Below are positions 9,201 to 17,055 of a DNA stretch of 64,000 bases, in pieces; position 1 is the first letter of the stretch, and every line of letters begins with the position of its first letter. The DNA comes from Oligoflexales bacterium. GTDB taxonomy: Bacteria; Bdellovibrionota_B; Oligoflexia; Oligoflexales; RGVZ01. The DNA lies in the NCBI GenBank assembly GCA_947494335.1, contig CANLUT010000001.1, positions 124,001-188,000 of the forward strand. The letters are read 5' to 3'. The position numbers were made by a program, and so were the translations under genes. Under the pieces are notes generated by a model, which was given only the letters and a program-made list of their open reading frames with translations, ran no database searches and had not been told where the DNA came from.

Positions 9201-9939
9201 ATCAGACATCATCGCAAACAAGCGCTTTAAGCCAAAAGCTGTGATTGGTATTTGGCCAGCACAGGCTAGCGGCGATGATGTGCTGTTATTTAAGGACGAA
9301 ACGCGGCGCGACGTTGTCGAGACCTTGTGTTTCCTGAGACAACAGCGGGAAAAATCCGAGCCAGGTCCTTATCAGTGCCTTGCGGATTATGTTGCGCCGG
9401 GGACCGCTGGTCGTAAGGACTGGATGGGAGCATTCGTGGTCACGACTGGGCAAGAGGTTGAACAGTACGCTCAGGCGTTTGAGCAGCGCCACGATGATTA
9501 TTCAAGTATCATGGCCAAGGCTTTGGGCGATAGAATTGCCGAGGCTTTGGCTGAGCTTATGCACAAGAAAGTGCGTGAAATGTGGGGATACGAGTCACCG
9601 TCTGAAGTTGTGGCGATTGACGATTTGATTCGCGAGTCGTATCGCGGGATTCGCCCCGCTCCAGGTTATCCTGCTTGTCCAGACCACACGGAAAAGTCAA
9701 AAATTTGGAAATTACTGGATGCGGAGGCTCGGACCGGTGTAAAACTGACAGAGAGTTTTGCGATGACGCCCGCAAGCTCAGTCAGCGGGCTCTATTTCGC
9801 ACATCCAGAGGCTAATTACTTTAGAGTGGGCGAGATCCAGCAGGACCAGCTTCGTGACTACGCCCAAAGAAAGGGTTTAGCGGTTGATGTAGTTGCAAAA
9901 TGGTTAGCGACAAATCTGGCAAATTCAGCTTCAAATTGA
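6220..9939 (+). CDS. metH: Cobalamin-dependent methionine synthase
   Basis: A full-length MetH of 1239 residues. It moves a methyl group from 5-methyltetrahydrofolate through cobalamin to homocysteine. All four modules are visible. The homocysteine domain has the zinc ligands C252 (GINCALG) and C317-C318 ([10 protein letters not shown]). The folate-binding domain spans about residues 350-630. The cobalamin domain has the lower ligand H768 in DVHDIGKN. The C-terminal reactivation domain contains [12 protein letters not shown] from about residue 1145. The ATG at 6220 is preferred because GAGG lies seven bases before it; an ATG at 6199 adds seven residues without a good Shine-Dalgarno. No cobalamin or SAM riboswitch could be recognised in the leader. 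Confidence 0.97.
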   Translation: MQQLPFHHTMNQLRELLDSRILMLDGGMGTMIQRYKLSEADFRGGRFKNHSHDLKGNNDLLVLTRPDVVREVHLEYLRNGADIVETNTFNGTSIAQADYHLQSIVRELNIAAVKVAKDACRQAESETAGRRCFVAGAIGPTNKTASLSPDVNNPAFRAISFQELVDAYYEQIDALIEGGVDLLLAETVFDTLNLKAAIYAMEQCFNQRGTRWPVMLSVTITDASGRTLSGQTTEAFWNSVRHAKPLSIGINCALGAEDMRPYLQELSGLADCYVSCYPNAGLPNPLSPTGYDEKPADMAKIMHEYADLGFFNIAGGCCGTTPDHIRAVAEAVSTIKPRKIKEQVKGTRLSGLEPFNITEGKSSFVMVGERTNVTGSPKFASLIKEGNFEAALSVARQQVENGANVIDVNFDEGLLDGEACMQKFLNLIAAEPDIARVPIMIDSSKWSVIEAGLRCIQGKPIVNSISLKEGENVFLEQASKCMRYGAAVVVMAFDEQGQAASKDDKIRICERAFNLLTKQLGMNPGDIIFDPNVLTVGTGIDEHNNYAVDFIEAVREIKRRCPGVRTSGGISNVSFSFRGNNRVREAMHAAFLYHAIDAGLDMGIVNAGMLEVYEEIDKELLTYVEDVLLNRRSDATDRLVAYGEKFKGESKSAKKDSNEWRNAPYRERMVHSLVNGVTDFIERDTEEALGDLKRPLDVIEGPLMDGMKVVGELFGAGKMFLPQVVKSARVMKKAVAWLEPYMESAKSKTTSARSQGKFLIATVKGDVHDIGKNIVGVVLACNNYEVHDLGVMVRCEDILARAKEIGADMIGLSGLITPSLDEMIHVASEMERLGLDIPLLIGGATTSKAHTAIKIAPAYRGPVIQVSDASLVVNVCSSLLSQTQKVAYLKEHRESQDVLRTRWNESQSKASFLAYEEAKKHRLKVDWEKSRIDEPSNKGVFEFSDLPVEKIVPYIDWSPFFWTWGIQGVYPKIFESEKFGAEAKKLFADAQRMLSDIIANKRFKPKAVIGIWPAQASGDDVLLFKDETRRDVVETLCFLRQQREKSEPGPYQCLADYVAPGTAGRKDWMGAFVVTTGQEVEQYAQAFEQRHDDYSSIMAKALGDRIAEALAELMHKKVREMWGYESPSEVVAIDDLIRESYRGIRPAPGYPACPDHTEKSKIWKLLDAEARTGVKLTESFAMTPASSVSGLYFAHPEANYFRVGEIQQDQLRDYAQRKGLAVDVVAKWLATNLANSASN

Positions 9940-9967
9940 GTCAATCAATATAGAAAGGTATGACCGC

Positions 9968-10354
9968 ATGAAAACGACGATGAAATTATGGGCTTTTACA
10001 GTATTGGCACTAGCTCCAGCGATGGCCGAGGCTGGTTACGAAGACCGAACCATCTGGCTGCCTCCAGGTCATTGTATTGTCGTGGGAAGTCAGCAAGTTT
10101 GTGCTGTTAAGCCGGCTGATCAACCGACGAATCCTGGTGAAGCCAACGCACCAAAAAATAGACAGATGCATCTGTGTAAAAATGGGATCGTCCATGAGGC
10201 GGATCCAAGCCTTAAAGGTTGGGCGCATGTGATCGTTACGATCAGCCCCGAGGGCAAAAAACTAGGCCAGGAGGTTATCAAGACCTACGGTCCTTTGGGT
10301 AAAAAAGATTGTGATGCCGCTGTGGCGCAAGAGCAGTCCTCCACAGCGAAATAG
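9968..10354 (+). CDS. Small secreted protein, unknown function
   Basis: This 128-residue protein has a clear signal peptide (MKTTMKLWAFTVLALAPAMAEA). The mature part has four cysteines, in HCIVV, QQVCAV, MHLCKNG and KKDCDAA, which could form two disulfides. No family is recognised. It begins 28 bases after metH on the same strand, preceded by AAAGG and ending before a strong terminator, so it may be read through from metH although no functional link to methionine synthesis is evident. Confidence 0.65.
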   Translation: MKTTMKLWAFTVLALAPAMAEAGYEDRTIWLPPGHCIVVGSQQVCAVKPADQPTNPGEANAPKNRQMHLCKNGIVHEADPSLKGWAHVIVTISPEGKKLGQEVIKTYGPLGKKDCDAAVAQEQSSTAK

Positions 10355-10404
10355 TTTTGACTTGCTGCTTGGTAATGTGTTTAGCATATTGACGAGCTTG
10401 CGTG

Positions 10405-10447
10405 AAAAAACCACCAAAAGATTTTTAACATCTTTTGGTGGTTTTTT
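10405..10447 (+). terminator. Rho-independent terminator after metH and the small secreted protein
   Basis: AAAACCACCAAAAGA and TCTTTTGGTGGTTTT form a long stem around a nine-base loop and end in a T run. The A run on the left side makes it able to work in both directions. Confidence 0.9.
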
Positions 10448-10571
10448 CGTTGCGAAAGTATACGCCTTTTTTCCTGCACACGAAACTGTAGAAAAGACCC
10501 CGCTAGAATGATTGCGAAAACTGGGATTTAGCATCGTAAGTTGCGAATCAAAAATTCGTTCTTTTGACGGA

Positions 10572-10599
10572 TTGACGATTGGGAGTTTCGACTTATCTT
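10572..10599 (+). promoter_or_regulatory. Candidate sigma-70-type promoter for the hibernation factor
   Basis: TTGACG (10572-10577) and TATCTT (10594-10599) are 16 bases apart, about 90 bases before the start codon. The gene-free stretch 10355-10691 otherwise holds only the terminator at 10405-10447 and an AGGAGG ribosome site at about 10680-10687. Confidence 0.45.
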
Positions 10600-10691
10600 A
10601 AGCTCATCAAGGAATATTTATAATGTAATCCTTGAGAGGTGTTTCTGGTTAATCGAACCGTAAGGGTCAATCTCGTTTAGAGGAGGAATTT

Positions 10692-11153
10692 ATGAGAGTT
10701 CGTTTTACGTTCAAGCACATGTTACCGTCGAAAGAGTTTAAGGACATTGCGGAATCCAAGTTCGCAAATTTAATGCGAAGGTTCCACGCTTATACTCGAA
10801 AGATTCGTGTCACGGTCGATACCGACGGTCCGTTCAAGAGAATGCACGCATTCTTGATTACTCAAAATGGTCGTGAAGTCGAAGCTTCGGTTCGTGGGCA
10901 GAATGAATTTTCGCTTATCGACGAGCTTGTTCAGAAGCTGGACGGGCAGATGCGAAGGACCAAGGATCGCTGGACAGCGTCTAAGCATAAGATCGGGATG
11001 CGCCATGGGCCAAAAGGTGAGCTGCAAAAGGAGCTAAGCGCGAGGTTTTGGGGCAGTCATCCAAGCCGTGATTCCGCCCCGATCGATGCAGGGGATATAC
11101 TTAAATTACCCCCGCATCTCTGGGGACCGGTGCCTGCTGATCGAGCGAGTTAA
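10692..11153 (+). CDS. HPF/RaiA-family ribosome hibernation factor
   Basis: The first 105 or so residues of this 153-residue protein match the HPF/RaiA fold, which occupies the decoding centre of idle 30S subunits: VRFTFKHMLPSKEFKDIAESKF, then VTVDTDG, then EVEASVRGQNEFSLIDELVQKLDGQMRRTKDRW. The start is fixed by an AGGAGG site seven to eight bases upstream. The C-terminal 45 residues, rich in Arg/His/Pro, do not resemble the dimerisation domain of long HPF, so this is neither the canonical short form nor the long form. It stands alone, with its own promoter candidate and terminator. Confidence 0.8.
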   Translation: MRVRFTFKHMLPSKEFKDIAESKFANLMRRFHAYTRKIRVTVDTDGPFKRMHAFLITQNGREVEASVRGQNEFSLIDELVQKLDGQMRRTKDRWTASKHKIGMRHGPKGELQKELSARFWGSHPSRDSAPIDAGDILKLPPHLWGPVPADRAS

Positions 11154-11168
11154 TGCAGGGTAGACCTT

Positions 11169-11200
11169 AAGGGGCGGACGGATGTCTGCCCCTTTTCTTT
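11169..11200 (+). terminator. Rho-independent terminator of the hibernation factor gene
   Basis: GGGGCGGAC and GTCTGCCCC form a nine-pair stem with one G-U pair, followed by TTTTCTTTTT on the plus strand. Confidence 0.85.
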
Positions 11201-12292
11201 TTAATCAAGATTTTTAGATTTAAAGTTTTTTTCAACCAAGTCTCGCACGTGATGAACATCAAGATCGTTCATACATTTGAAGTGTCCTAGAGGGCAAGAT
11301 TTGGGTCCATGATCGCTACAAGGACGGCAATCAAGTTTTATCTCAGCAATGGAGCTCATAGTTGCAAGAGGGGCAAACCCCATCGCCGGTACAGTTGAAC
11401 CAAAGATTGCAACGGTTGGAACATTAAACGCTGACGCATAATGAATAGGTGAGCTGTCATTGGAGATTAGTTGCGCAAGTCGGGGATAAATTCCATGGAG
11501 GTCTGCCAGTGAGGTTTTTCCAGCAAGATTGAGGATTTTTTCTTTAGCTTCTGGCCTCGTTCGGAGACAGGCTTCTTCAATGAAGTCCGCAGCGGGACGA
11601 TCGTCACTCCCCCCAAGAAGAACAATTCCCGTGTTGGGTTTGTCGAGCAACATCTGAGTAAGTGATACAAACTTGGTCATGGGCCAACGCTTTGTGGCCC
11701 AGACGCTACCAGGTGCGACTGCGATCCAGTTAACACCAGCCGTCATGGCATCTGCGATGGGAGGTAATTTGGCTTTTGGAAGAAAGGGTTTGCCTCCCAA
11801 AAACTGATCTCTTCGTAAACCAATGGTTTCTAGAAGTAGAGCAATTCGATCGCACTCGTGAAACACTGCAACACGTGGCACTCTGCATTTAGCCATCCAC
11901 GAACCCACAGTTTCCTCATAGGTATGCAGCGGAAATCCAATCAGTTTACTGAGAAGAGTTGACCGCAGAGACTTGTGCGGCTGCAAGATCACTGTCGAGT
12001 GAGGTAATCTCAGGTTTTTAATGGACTGTCGTACTCTAATCATTGGTGATAATTGACCGTCACGCTTAGAAAAAACGTGAATAGATGCCAGAAGCGGATG
12101 GTGTTCCAGTACTTTTGCGCCAGTGGGCGTAGTCACCATGTGCTGACGAACGCCGGGAAGAAGATCGTGGAGCGATTTTATTGCGGCGGTTGTGAGTACG
12201 ATGTCGCCGATGAAGCTCGTCTGCACCCATATGACATCACTGATGGCAGCACCGTCATTACGAATGTATTTTGAGGTGATAGACAAGAGCAT
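11201..12292 (-). CDS. Glycosyltransferase family 9 (heptosyltransferase type)
   Basis: A GT-B enzyme of the ADP-heptose:LPS heptosyltransferase family, about 363 residues. It would add heptose to the LPS inner core on the cytoplasmic face. Seen are the N-terminal VIWVQTSFIGDIVLTTAAIK, the sugar-nucleotide segment VAPGSVWATKRWP, the LISNDSSPIHYASAFNVP loop, and a Cys-rich DCRPCSDHGPKSCP segment usual in the family. The ATG at 12292 has GGAG a few bases upstream and overlaps the acetyltransferase gene by 35 bases; an ATG at 12301 or one at 12418 are less likely. Whether it is waaF or waaC-like cannot be told. Confidence 0.85.
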   Translation of the reverse strand: MLLSITSKYIRNDGAAISDVIWVQTSFIGDIVLTTAAIKSLHDLLPGVRQHMVTTPTGAKVLEHHPLLASIHVFSKRDGQLSPMIRVRQSIKNLRLPHSTVILQPHKSLRSTLLSKLIGFPLHTYEETVGSWMAKCRVPRVAVFHECDRIALLLETIGLRRDQFLGGKPFLPKAKLPPIADAMTAGVNWIAVAPGSVWATKRWPMTKFVSLTQMLLDKPNTGIVLLGGSDDRPAADFIEEACLRTRPEAKEKILNLAGKTSLADLHGIYPRLAQLISNDSSPIHYASAFNVPTVAIFGSTVPAMGFAPLATMSSIAEIKLDCRPCSDHGPKSCPLGHFKCMNDLDVHHVRDLVEKNFKSKNLD

Positions 12293-12749
12293 CGTCTCCA
12301 TTTTTGTAATAGTTTTTCCTTCGCGACATAAGCTTAAAGCCAAAATCTTCGTAAAGTTTGATCGCAGCTTCATTGGAAGGACGTACTTCGAGAGATAACA
12401 ACTTGGCTTGGGTTTCATCGCGCAGTCTTTTGATGAGATCCGCCATCAGTTGTCGCCCGATGCCACTGCCGCGGTATTTTGGTGACGTAAATACGTAGAG
12501 TAATTCAGAAGCATCCAGATTTACGGTAGCCATGTACCACCCAAGCCAATCTAGTTGGCCATCCATGGTTGCGTAAGCACTGAGGATCGAAGGTTGATGG
12601 AGGAGGGAGTCAAGGCAGCTGTCAAAAGACCAAAAACCACCATCGAACTGCCACTGTTCTACCAACTTTTTGAGCGGCTCAAGAACATTGTCTTTCGCAA
12701 CGTCCGACTGCTTTAAAGATTTAATCATGACGATGGGATGTGCACTCAT
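12258..12749 (-). CDS. GNAT-family N-acetyltransferase
   Basis: A 163-residue acetyl-CoA-dependent acetyltransferase. The acetyl-CoA loop is clear in SPKYRGSGIGRQLM, followed by LLSLEVRPSNEAAIKLYEDFGF, a pattern shared with RimI-type enzymes that acetylate protein N-termini. The substrate is unknown. The ATG at 12749 shares ATGA with the stop of the upstream gene, so the two are translationally coupled; an upstream in-frame ATG at 12773 is therefore unlikely. Its 3' end in turn overlaps the heptosyltransferase start, making a three-gene overlapping operon. Confidence 0.85.
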   Translation of the reverse strand: MSAHPIVMIKSLKQSDVAKDNVLEPLKKLVEQWQFDGGFWSFDSCLDSLLHQPSILSAYATMDGQLDWLGWYMATVNLDASELLYVFTSPKYRGSGIGRQLMADLIKRLRDETQAKLLSLEVRPSNEAAIKLYEDFGFKLMSRRKNYYKNGDDALVYHLKIHS

Positions 12750-13339
12750 GATTTCGGTTCTAAAGTGATCCATGTTTTTGCGTCGTCGAAGTAGCGGACA
12801 ATGGACCGTTTGGCTAGATCGTCCTCCCAGGAACTTCCCGAGGATGTTTCTTCATCGTCGAGTGACTTTTTACCTCGCCGGTAGTTCTCAACGGTCGTGA
12901 TCTTGAGGATTTCGGTTTCGATGTCGGTTCTCGTGAGTCCGAGCCGATCGAATGCTGCCTTGAATTCTGGTGACATTGAGATGTTCTTTTCAGTTTTAAA
13001 TCGTAGCCGCTGAATGGCTTCTTTTGTTGGGCGAAAACCTGAGGACTTGGTTGCATCCTGGTGAATCATCATATCTTTTACAAAGGCAGTAATTGCTAGA
13101 TTCCAATTCGATTGTTGAACTGTCTGTGATTTTTCGATGCCATCACGCAGCGTTTCTTTGACGTTAATGTATCGTTCAATTTGCGTTTGCGAGTATGGGA
13201 TGCTGTTTATCGCCAGAATGATGCGATCTGCGATAGATCTGGCAAACAACGACTCTGGGGCTAGCATTGTGCACCACAATGTAATTGCGGCAAAGCGTGA
13301 GCGGAGTGTTTGCAAGTATCGATCTTGAATCCGAATCAT
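12746..13339 (-). CDS. Exported SurA N-domain-like protein
   Basis: About 197 residues with a signal sequence (ITLWCTMLAPESLFA), then RIILAINSIPYSQTQIERYI, which resembles the opening strand and helix of SurA-type periplasmic chaperones, then a helical segment. No parvulin PPIase domain follows, so it would be a short chaperone-like protein. That comparison rests on pattern only. The ATG at 13339 is preferred because GGAGGGG lies just upstream; the ORF could extend to 13393. It heads an operon with the acetyltransferase and the heptosyltransferase, all oriented towards envelope work. Confidence 0.55.
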   Translation of the reverse strand: MIRIQDRYLQTLRSRFAAITLWCTMLAPESLFARSIADRIILAINSIPYSQTQIERYINVKETLRDGIEKSQTVQQSNWNLAITAFVKDMMIHQDATKSSGFRPTKEAIQRLRFKTEKNISMSPEFKAAFDRLGLTRTDIETEILKITTVENYRRGKKSLDDEETSSGSSWEDDLAKRSIVRYFDDAKTWITLEPKS

Positions 13340-13535
13340 GACCCCTCCCATGTTAATCTCGTTCACACAATTTGTGGTGATATTGTCAATCATTTTTCAG
13401 CGATTTTCCAATGGCTTTAGCGAACACGCAGTAGGTGATCGTTGGTGCTTATGGAATTGGTGATTTATTCGGCGTCTTAGACCCACGGAACAACCATTAT
13501 AAATAAAAAATTTTTTAAAACCCCGTTGAGAGGGC

Positions 13536-13563
13536 TTGACAAGAAGATGAAGCCTTGTAACTC
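13536..13563 (+). promoter_or_regulatory. Candidate promoter of the HU gene
   Basis: TTGACA (13536-13541) is followed after 16 bases by TAACTC (13558-13563), a poor -10. The element is about 50 bases before the start codon, after an AT-rich run at 13500-13520. Confidence 0.35.
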
Positions 13564-13615
13564 TTGTGGGTAGGTTAAACCTGAAACGCTATTTTTGAAA
13601 CCTTAGGAGGATCCT

Positions 13616-13888
13616 ATGAACAAGGCAGAACTCATTGAAGCAGTATCCAAAGTTACTGAAATGACGAAGGCAGACACAGAGCGCGCTATCGACGCTTTCA
13701 TCGACGTCGTTTCCAAGAACATCAAGAAGAAGGACGGCGTTAAGCTTGTTGGCTTCGGAACATTTGCTGTTTCCGCTCGCAAAGCTCGCGTTGGCCGCAA
13801 CCCACAGACTGGCGAAGAGATCCAAATCCCAGCTCGCAAAGTTCCTGTGTTCCGCCCAGGAAAAGAGCTTAAGGACGCAGTTCGCTAA
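13616..13888 (+). CDS. hup: HU-family DNA-binding protein
   Basis: A 90-residue HU protein that bends and compacts DNA as a dimer. The whole fold is present: MNKAELIEAVSKVTEMTK, DTERAIDAF, VKLVGFGTF, and the DNA-contacting arm GRNPQTGEEIQIPARKVPVFRPGKELKDAVR. Length and sequence are standard, with no insertion typical of IHF. The start has an AGGAGG site seven bases upstream. The coding sequence is rich in preferred codons, in keeping with high expression, and a terminator follows closely. Confidence 0.96.
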   Translation: MNKAELIEAVSKVTEMTKADTERAIDAFIDVVSKNIKKKDGVKLVGFGTFAVSARKARVGRNPQTGEEIQIPARKVPVFRPGKELKDAVR

Positions 13889-13904
13889 TTGCTCTTAAAG
13901 AAAA

Positions 13905-13933
13905 AGGGACCCCTCAGTGGTCCCTATTTCTTT
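13905..13933 (+). terminator. Rho-independent terminator of the HU gene
   Basis: AGGGACC and GGTCCCT pair around a seven-base loop, followed by ATTTCTTT. Confidence 0.8.
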
Positions 13934-13948
13934 ATCTCTGCATTGCAG

Positions 13949-13984
13949 AAAAAATCCCTCAGCCGTTAAGCTGAGGGATTTTTT
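13949..13984. terminator. Bidirectional terminator between HU and the small acidic protein
   Basis: AAATCCCTCAGC and GCTGAGGGATTT flank a six-base loop, with A and T runs on the two sides, placed between convergent genes. Confidence 0.9.
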
Positions 13985-14177
13985 ACATGTCTTCGGCTTC
14001 ATCCAGGAAGTCCACAAGTTTGAATTTTGTCATATCGCGGGACGATATGATTTTCATTTCCCCATCGGCGTCGCTGTCATCTTCACGTGCCAGCAGGTAT
14101 GCATCTTCTTTGCTATGGTAATTTAACACAATCCACATTTCACGGGCTGCCTTATCGTAAACTCTGAATGGAACCAT
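13983..14177 (-). CDS. Small acidic protein, unknown function
   Basis: A 64-residue soluble protein with an acidic middle (AREDDSDADGEM) and C-terminus. No known family is recognised. The start at the ATG 14177 has AGGAG six bases upstream, so the 23 extra residues of the longer reading frame are unlikely to be translated. It lies 72 bases after the mannose-6-phosphate isomerase gene on the same strand and ends in the shared bidirectional terminator. Confidence 0.6.
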   Translation of the reverse strand: MVPFRVYDKAAREMWIVLNYHSKEDAYLLAREDDSDADGEMKIISSRDMTKFKLVDFLDEAEDM

Positions 14178-14249
14178 GCTGTACTCCTGTAAGTTCTGAA
14201 CACAATCTTGGATAAGATAACACGCCGTGTTCCAGCGAAGAATCAAAAT

Positions 14250-15410
14250 TCACAAAAAAATCTCGGAGAGATCTAGGGAGGGGGAGCGCGACACCCCTTG
14301 ACCGGCAGGAATGACCAATGTCAGATGGGCCTCTTGGTCATTATTGGTCATTTCAATAGGTAAACATGAGGCGGGTAGAAAAAACGTTTCACCCTGCTGC
14401 ATGATGATGGGTTTCTGTGTATGCAGACCTGTTTGCAAAAGCCCTCTTAACACCGTAAGACAGCCGTAACCGATCAGGGAGTTGAGCTTAATTTTCGCAT
14501 TTGGAGCAAGTTTTATCGAAATAGTTTGATACCAAGAATTTGGGGGATACGCATCAATCACAACTCCGGTGGATGGAGTCAGTGTTGACGGTTTTCTTCG
14601 CAACTGATCAACGTACTTTTGGCCGTGCTGGGACTCAGGGGTCAAAAGGGTCATAGACTCTCTGATGTGGAGCTCTCGAGGCTTTCCATGAATAGGATCA
14701 AGATCACCATTTTGGTCATATTTACGATTCCAGTCCCACATGCGCCAAGTTTTACCGCTTTTACCCGCACTAATCCTTTGCGGTTCAAGTAGAACGACCC
14801 CCGGACCAATGGCATGGGGAACATGGGGTTCAATTTCAAAGTAGTCACCCGGTTGCACGGGTACAAATTGCAACATACTTTCGTCAAACTGGCCATCATC
14901 AAGTTTTCGTTTGATTTCGGCGGTCGTCCAAGCGCGACTAAATCCAAGGTAAAACCCAGATCCAGGTTTGGCAGATAAAACAAGCCAGCTCTCCGGTTTT
15001 CCACACTCATTTGATTTGAGAGCAGGGTGGTTGTCCGACGGGTGAATTTGCAGCGAAAGCGGTGAGTCAGCGTTCAGAAGTTTGACTAAAATGTCGCAAG
15101 TTGTTCGCCCGCTGGCCACAAGCGAGGCAGAAAGGCAGTGCTCTGGATATCGGGCAATTAGCTCTGAAAGCGTCACCGCAGGGTTGCCAGCAAGTTTTGA
15201 GGGCGCGTCCGGATCACAGGACATTTCCCAAGACTCTCCGACGCGGATCGTGGAACTAGAACATTGCTTGGACTTTATTCCTGCTGCCAGTGCAGATCCA
15301 GCCCAAGGAGTTCTTTTTATGGATGTAAAGTTTCTTGAATCCAGTGCGATGGGGCCTATCAGCGCAGACTCCGCCCATTTCAAATTTTGCTCATCAAGCG
15401 AAGTGGCCAC
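14250..15410 (-). CDS. manA: Mannose-6-phosphate isomerase, class I
   Basis: About 386 residues of type I phosphomannose isomerase, a zinc enzyme linking fructose-6-phosphate and mannose-6-phosphate and so feeding mannose and GDP-sugar synthesis. Metal ligands are visible in LSLQIHPSDNHP (Gln and His), GKPESW (Glu) and HVPHAIGPG (His). The C-terminal cupin part is also present. The start is uncertain: a GTG at 15410 has GGAGGAG nine bases upstream and overlaps the HIT gene by 17 bases, while the ATG at 15446 has no Shine-Dalgarno and a longer overlap. It follows the HIT gene in one operon. Confidence 0.88.
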   Translation of the reverse strand: MATSLDEQNLKWAESALIGPIALDSRNFTSIKRTPWAGSALAAGIKSKQCSSSTIRVGESWEMSCDPDAPSKLAGNPAVTLSELIARYPEHCLSASLVASGRTTCDILVKLLNADSPLSLQIHPSDNHPALKSNECGKPESWLVLSAKPGSGFYLGFSRAWTTAEIKRKLDDGQFDESMLQFVPVQPGDYFEIEPHVPHAIGPGVVLLEPQRISAGKSGKTWRMWDWNRKYDQNGDLDPIHGKPRELHIRESMTLLTPESQHGQKYVDQLRRKPSTLTPSTGVVIDAYPPNSWYQTISIKLAPNAKIKLNSLIGYGCLTVLRGLLQTGLHTQKPIIMQQGETFFLPASCLPIEMTNNDQEAHLTLVIPAGQGVSRSPSLDLSEIFL

Positions 15411-15738
15411 TGAGGCTTTCTCCTCCCAGGATGTGTGCGTGTACATAATCTACGGACTGACCGCCCTCGCGTCCCGTATTTAAAACCGTGCGATAGCCAC
15501 TGTTAGCCAAGCCCAGTTTATCAGCGACAGCGGCTACTTTCTGAAAGAATGTCCCAACTTCATCTGCCCGCCAAGACTGAAGTTCACTTAAATTTCGGGC
15601 TTTTTTCTTTGGGATGACCAGCACATGGATTTTGGCTTGAGGGGAAATATCCTTGAAAGCTAGGATATCTTGATCTTCATAAACAATTTGCGCTGGTATT
15701 TGACCGGCCAAAATTTTGTCAAAAATAGTATCTGACAT
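15394..15738 (-). CDS. HIT-family (Hint-type) nucleotide hydrolase with altered triad
   Basis: A 114-residue Hint-like protein: MSDTIFDKILAGQIPA, VIPKKKARNL, GREGGQSV, then YVHAHILGG. Hint enzymes hydrolyse purine nucleoside phosphoramidates. In the usual H-x-H-x-H motif the first His is Tyr here (Y98), while the nucleophilic His (H100) and third His (H102) remain. The ATG at 15738 has AGGAG seven bases upstream, so the 18 residues before it are discarded. The tail after GGESLS is short. The gene leads into manA. Confidence 0.85.
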   Translation of the reverse strand: MSDTIFDKILAGQIPAQIVYEDQDILAFKDISPQAKIHVLVIPKKKARNLSELQSWRADEVGTFFQKVAAVADKLGLANSGYRTVLNTGREGGQSVDYVHAHILGGESLSGHFA

Positions 15739-15939
15739 TCTCAGACTCCTGATTGGCTTATCTTGGGAGCAGGCATGGGCAGGATTGAGCATCCATAGCT
15801 TACTGGTCGTATGTTAAGCGGACGGAACGGAACTTCCAAGTAGAATCAGAGCTTAAGCTTTTATAACCATTGAATTTCGATTTTGCACCCCCTGTATCTT
15901 CATGGTACTCTGGTGGTCTTGATAGAGAGGGCTTGCATC

Positions 15940-16197
15940 ATGAGTTACACGAAGATACTTGTAGATAATTCGGTCTGTTCTCGTCGATTCCATCTGACTT
16001 TTGACAACGAAGCTCCGCTTGCTGATAAAGTGGAAGTCAAATGTCCGCACTGCCAGTACGTACTTTTTTCGGCAGAGAATCATCCCCCAGTGAAATTGGC
16101 GCGCGATGAAAATTTGGTTCGCACAACCCAATTGAGTCGTAACTTAATTAAAGAGTGCGACTTCAAAGATCCATTCTCGGTGACGCCGTCCCCTTAA
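15940..16197 (+). CDS. Small protein with one CxxC knuckle
   Basis: An 85-residue protein with CPHC at residues 35-38 and another Cys at 13, so a zinc site is possible but at least one further ligand (a His or an intermolecular one) would be needed. Its stop overlaps the start of the amidotransferase in TAATG, so the two are coupled. No family is recognised. The longer reading from 15883 is rejected in favour of the ATG at 15940, which begins after AGGGCTTGC. Confidence 0.55.
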   Translation: MSYTKILVDNSVCSRRFHLTFDNEAPLADKVEVKCPHCQYVLFSAENHPPVKLARDENLVRTTQLSRNLIKECDFKDPFSVTPSP

Positions 16198-16865
16198 TGT
16201 CGACCAATCATCCGCAACTAATGGTCATCGATCCTGGGGTCAAAACTCCAGAGCTCGACACTTTCAACAACATTGCTGCCATTACGGGTATTACCTGCGG
16301 GTATCATTTGCCTGCAATGTTTGGCTTTGAATCCTTCCCCGATGATCTCAGGTCGGTTAAAGCCGTTATTATTTTGGGAAGTGCTTCGAGTGTTCATGAG
16401 CGCTTGCCATGGCAGATTGAGCTCGAAGACCGCGTGAAAGCTATGATTGACCTTGGGATTCCTGTTTTGGGCTGCTGCTATGGTCACCAGATGCTGGCAT
16501 TTATGTATGGTGGTGATGTCTCTTTTGTTCATGCAGATCAATCCAAGCTCAAAGGTGTCAGAGCAGTCGATGTCATGCAAAATCCCGTGTGGAACAAGGG
16601 TGTTCGCCGGATGATCGTTACACACAATGAGCGTGTAACCCGAGTTCCTGCTGAATTTCAGGTCATAGCGTCATCTCCAGAAGTTCCTATTGATGGTTTC
16701 ATGCACAAAACCAAGCCCGTATTTGGATTTCAGTCGCACCCAGAGGCGACGAAAGTGTTTCTAAAAGGTCATGAAATGCTTGATGCTCAATCGATTGCAG
16801 CACTTCCAGATGGTCACGACATCCTACGTATGTTTGTGCACATGGCGGTTGGTAAATCGACCTAA
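16197..16865 (+). CDS. Class I glutamine amidotransferase-like protein
   Basis: A 222-residue triad glutamine amidotransferase domain. The catalytic Cys is C94 in LGCCYGHQ, and H181-x-E183 in FQSHPEAT complete the triad; the oxyanion segment ILGSASSVHE is also present. It should release ammonia from glutamine or act as a gamma-glutamyl hydrolase. No synthetase partner domain is fused and none is adjacent, so the acceptor is unknown. The ATG at 16197 overlaps the upstream stop (TAATG), a coupled start; the earlier reading from 16155 is less likely. Confidence 0.8.
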   Translation: MSTNHPQLMVIDPGVKTPELDTFNNIAAITGITCGYHLPAMFGFESFPDDLRSVKAVIILGSASSVHERLPWQIELEDRVKAMIDLGIPVLGCCYGHQMLAFMYGGDVSFVHADQSKLKGVRAVDVMQNPVWNKGVRRMIVTHNERVTRVPAEFQVIASSPEVPIDGFMHKTKPVFGFQSHPEATKVFLKGHEMLDAQSIAALPDGHDILRMFVHMAVGKST

Positions 16866-17055
16866 ATTTACCCGGCAGTCTTGATGTAGGCAATGGATTC
16901 CGAGTGCTCTAAAAATTTATTCGGCTTTAATTTCATATACTTGTGCTTTTTTGTTCAAGTGGCCGCTTAATCTTTTTCACGAAATGACGATTCACCCCCA
17001 TGAAGATCATATGATGTGATCTGTGCGTCAAACCCTATGACAGGAGGTCAGTACT

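Noticed and set aside
16866-17055. Sigma-28 promoter of the flagellin gene
   Set aside because: No good TAAA-N15-GCCGATAA match could be found; GCCGCTTAA near 16964 lacks a -35 at the right distance.
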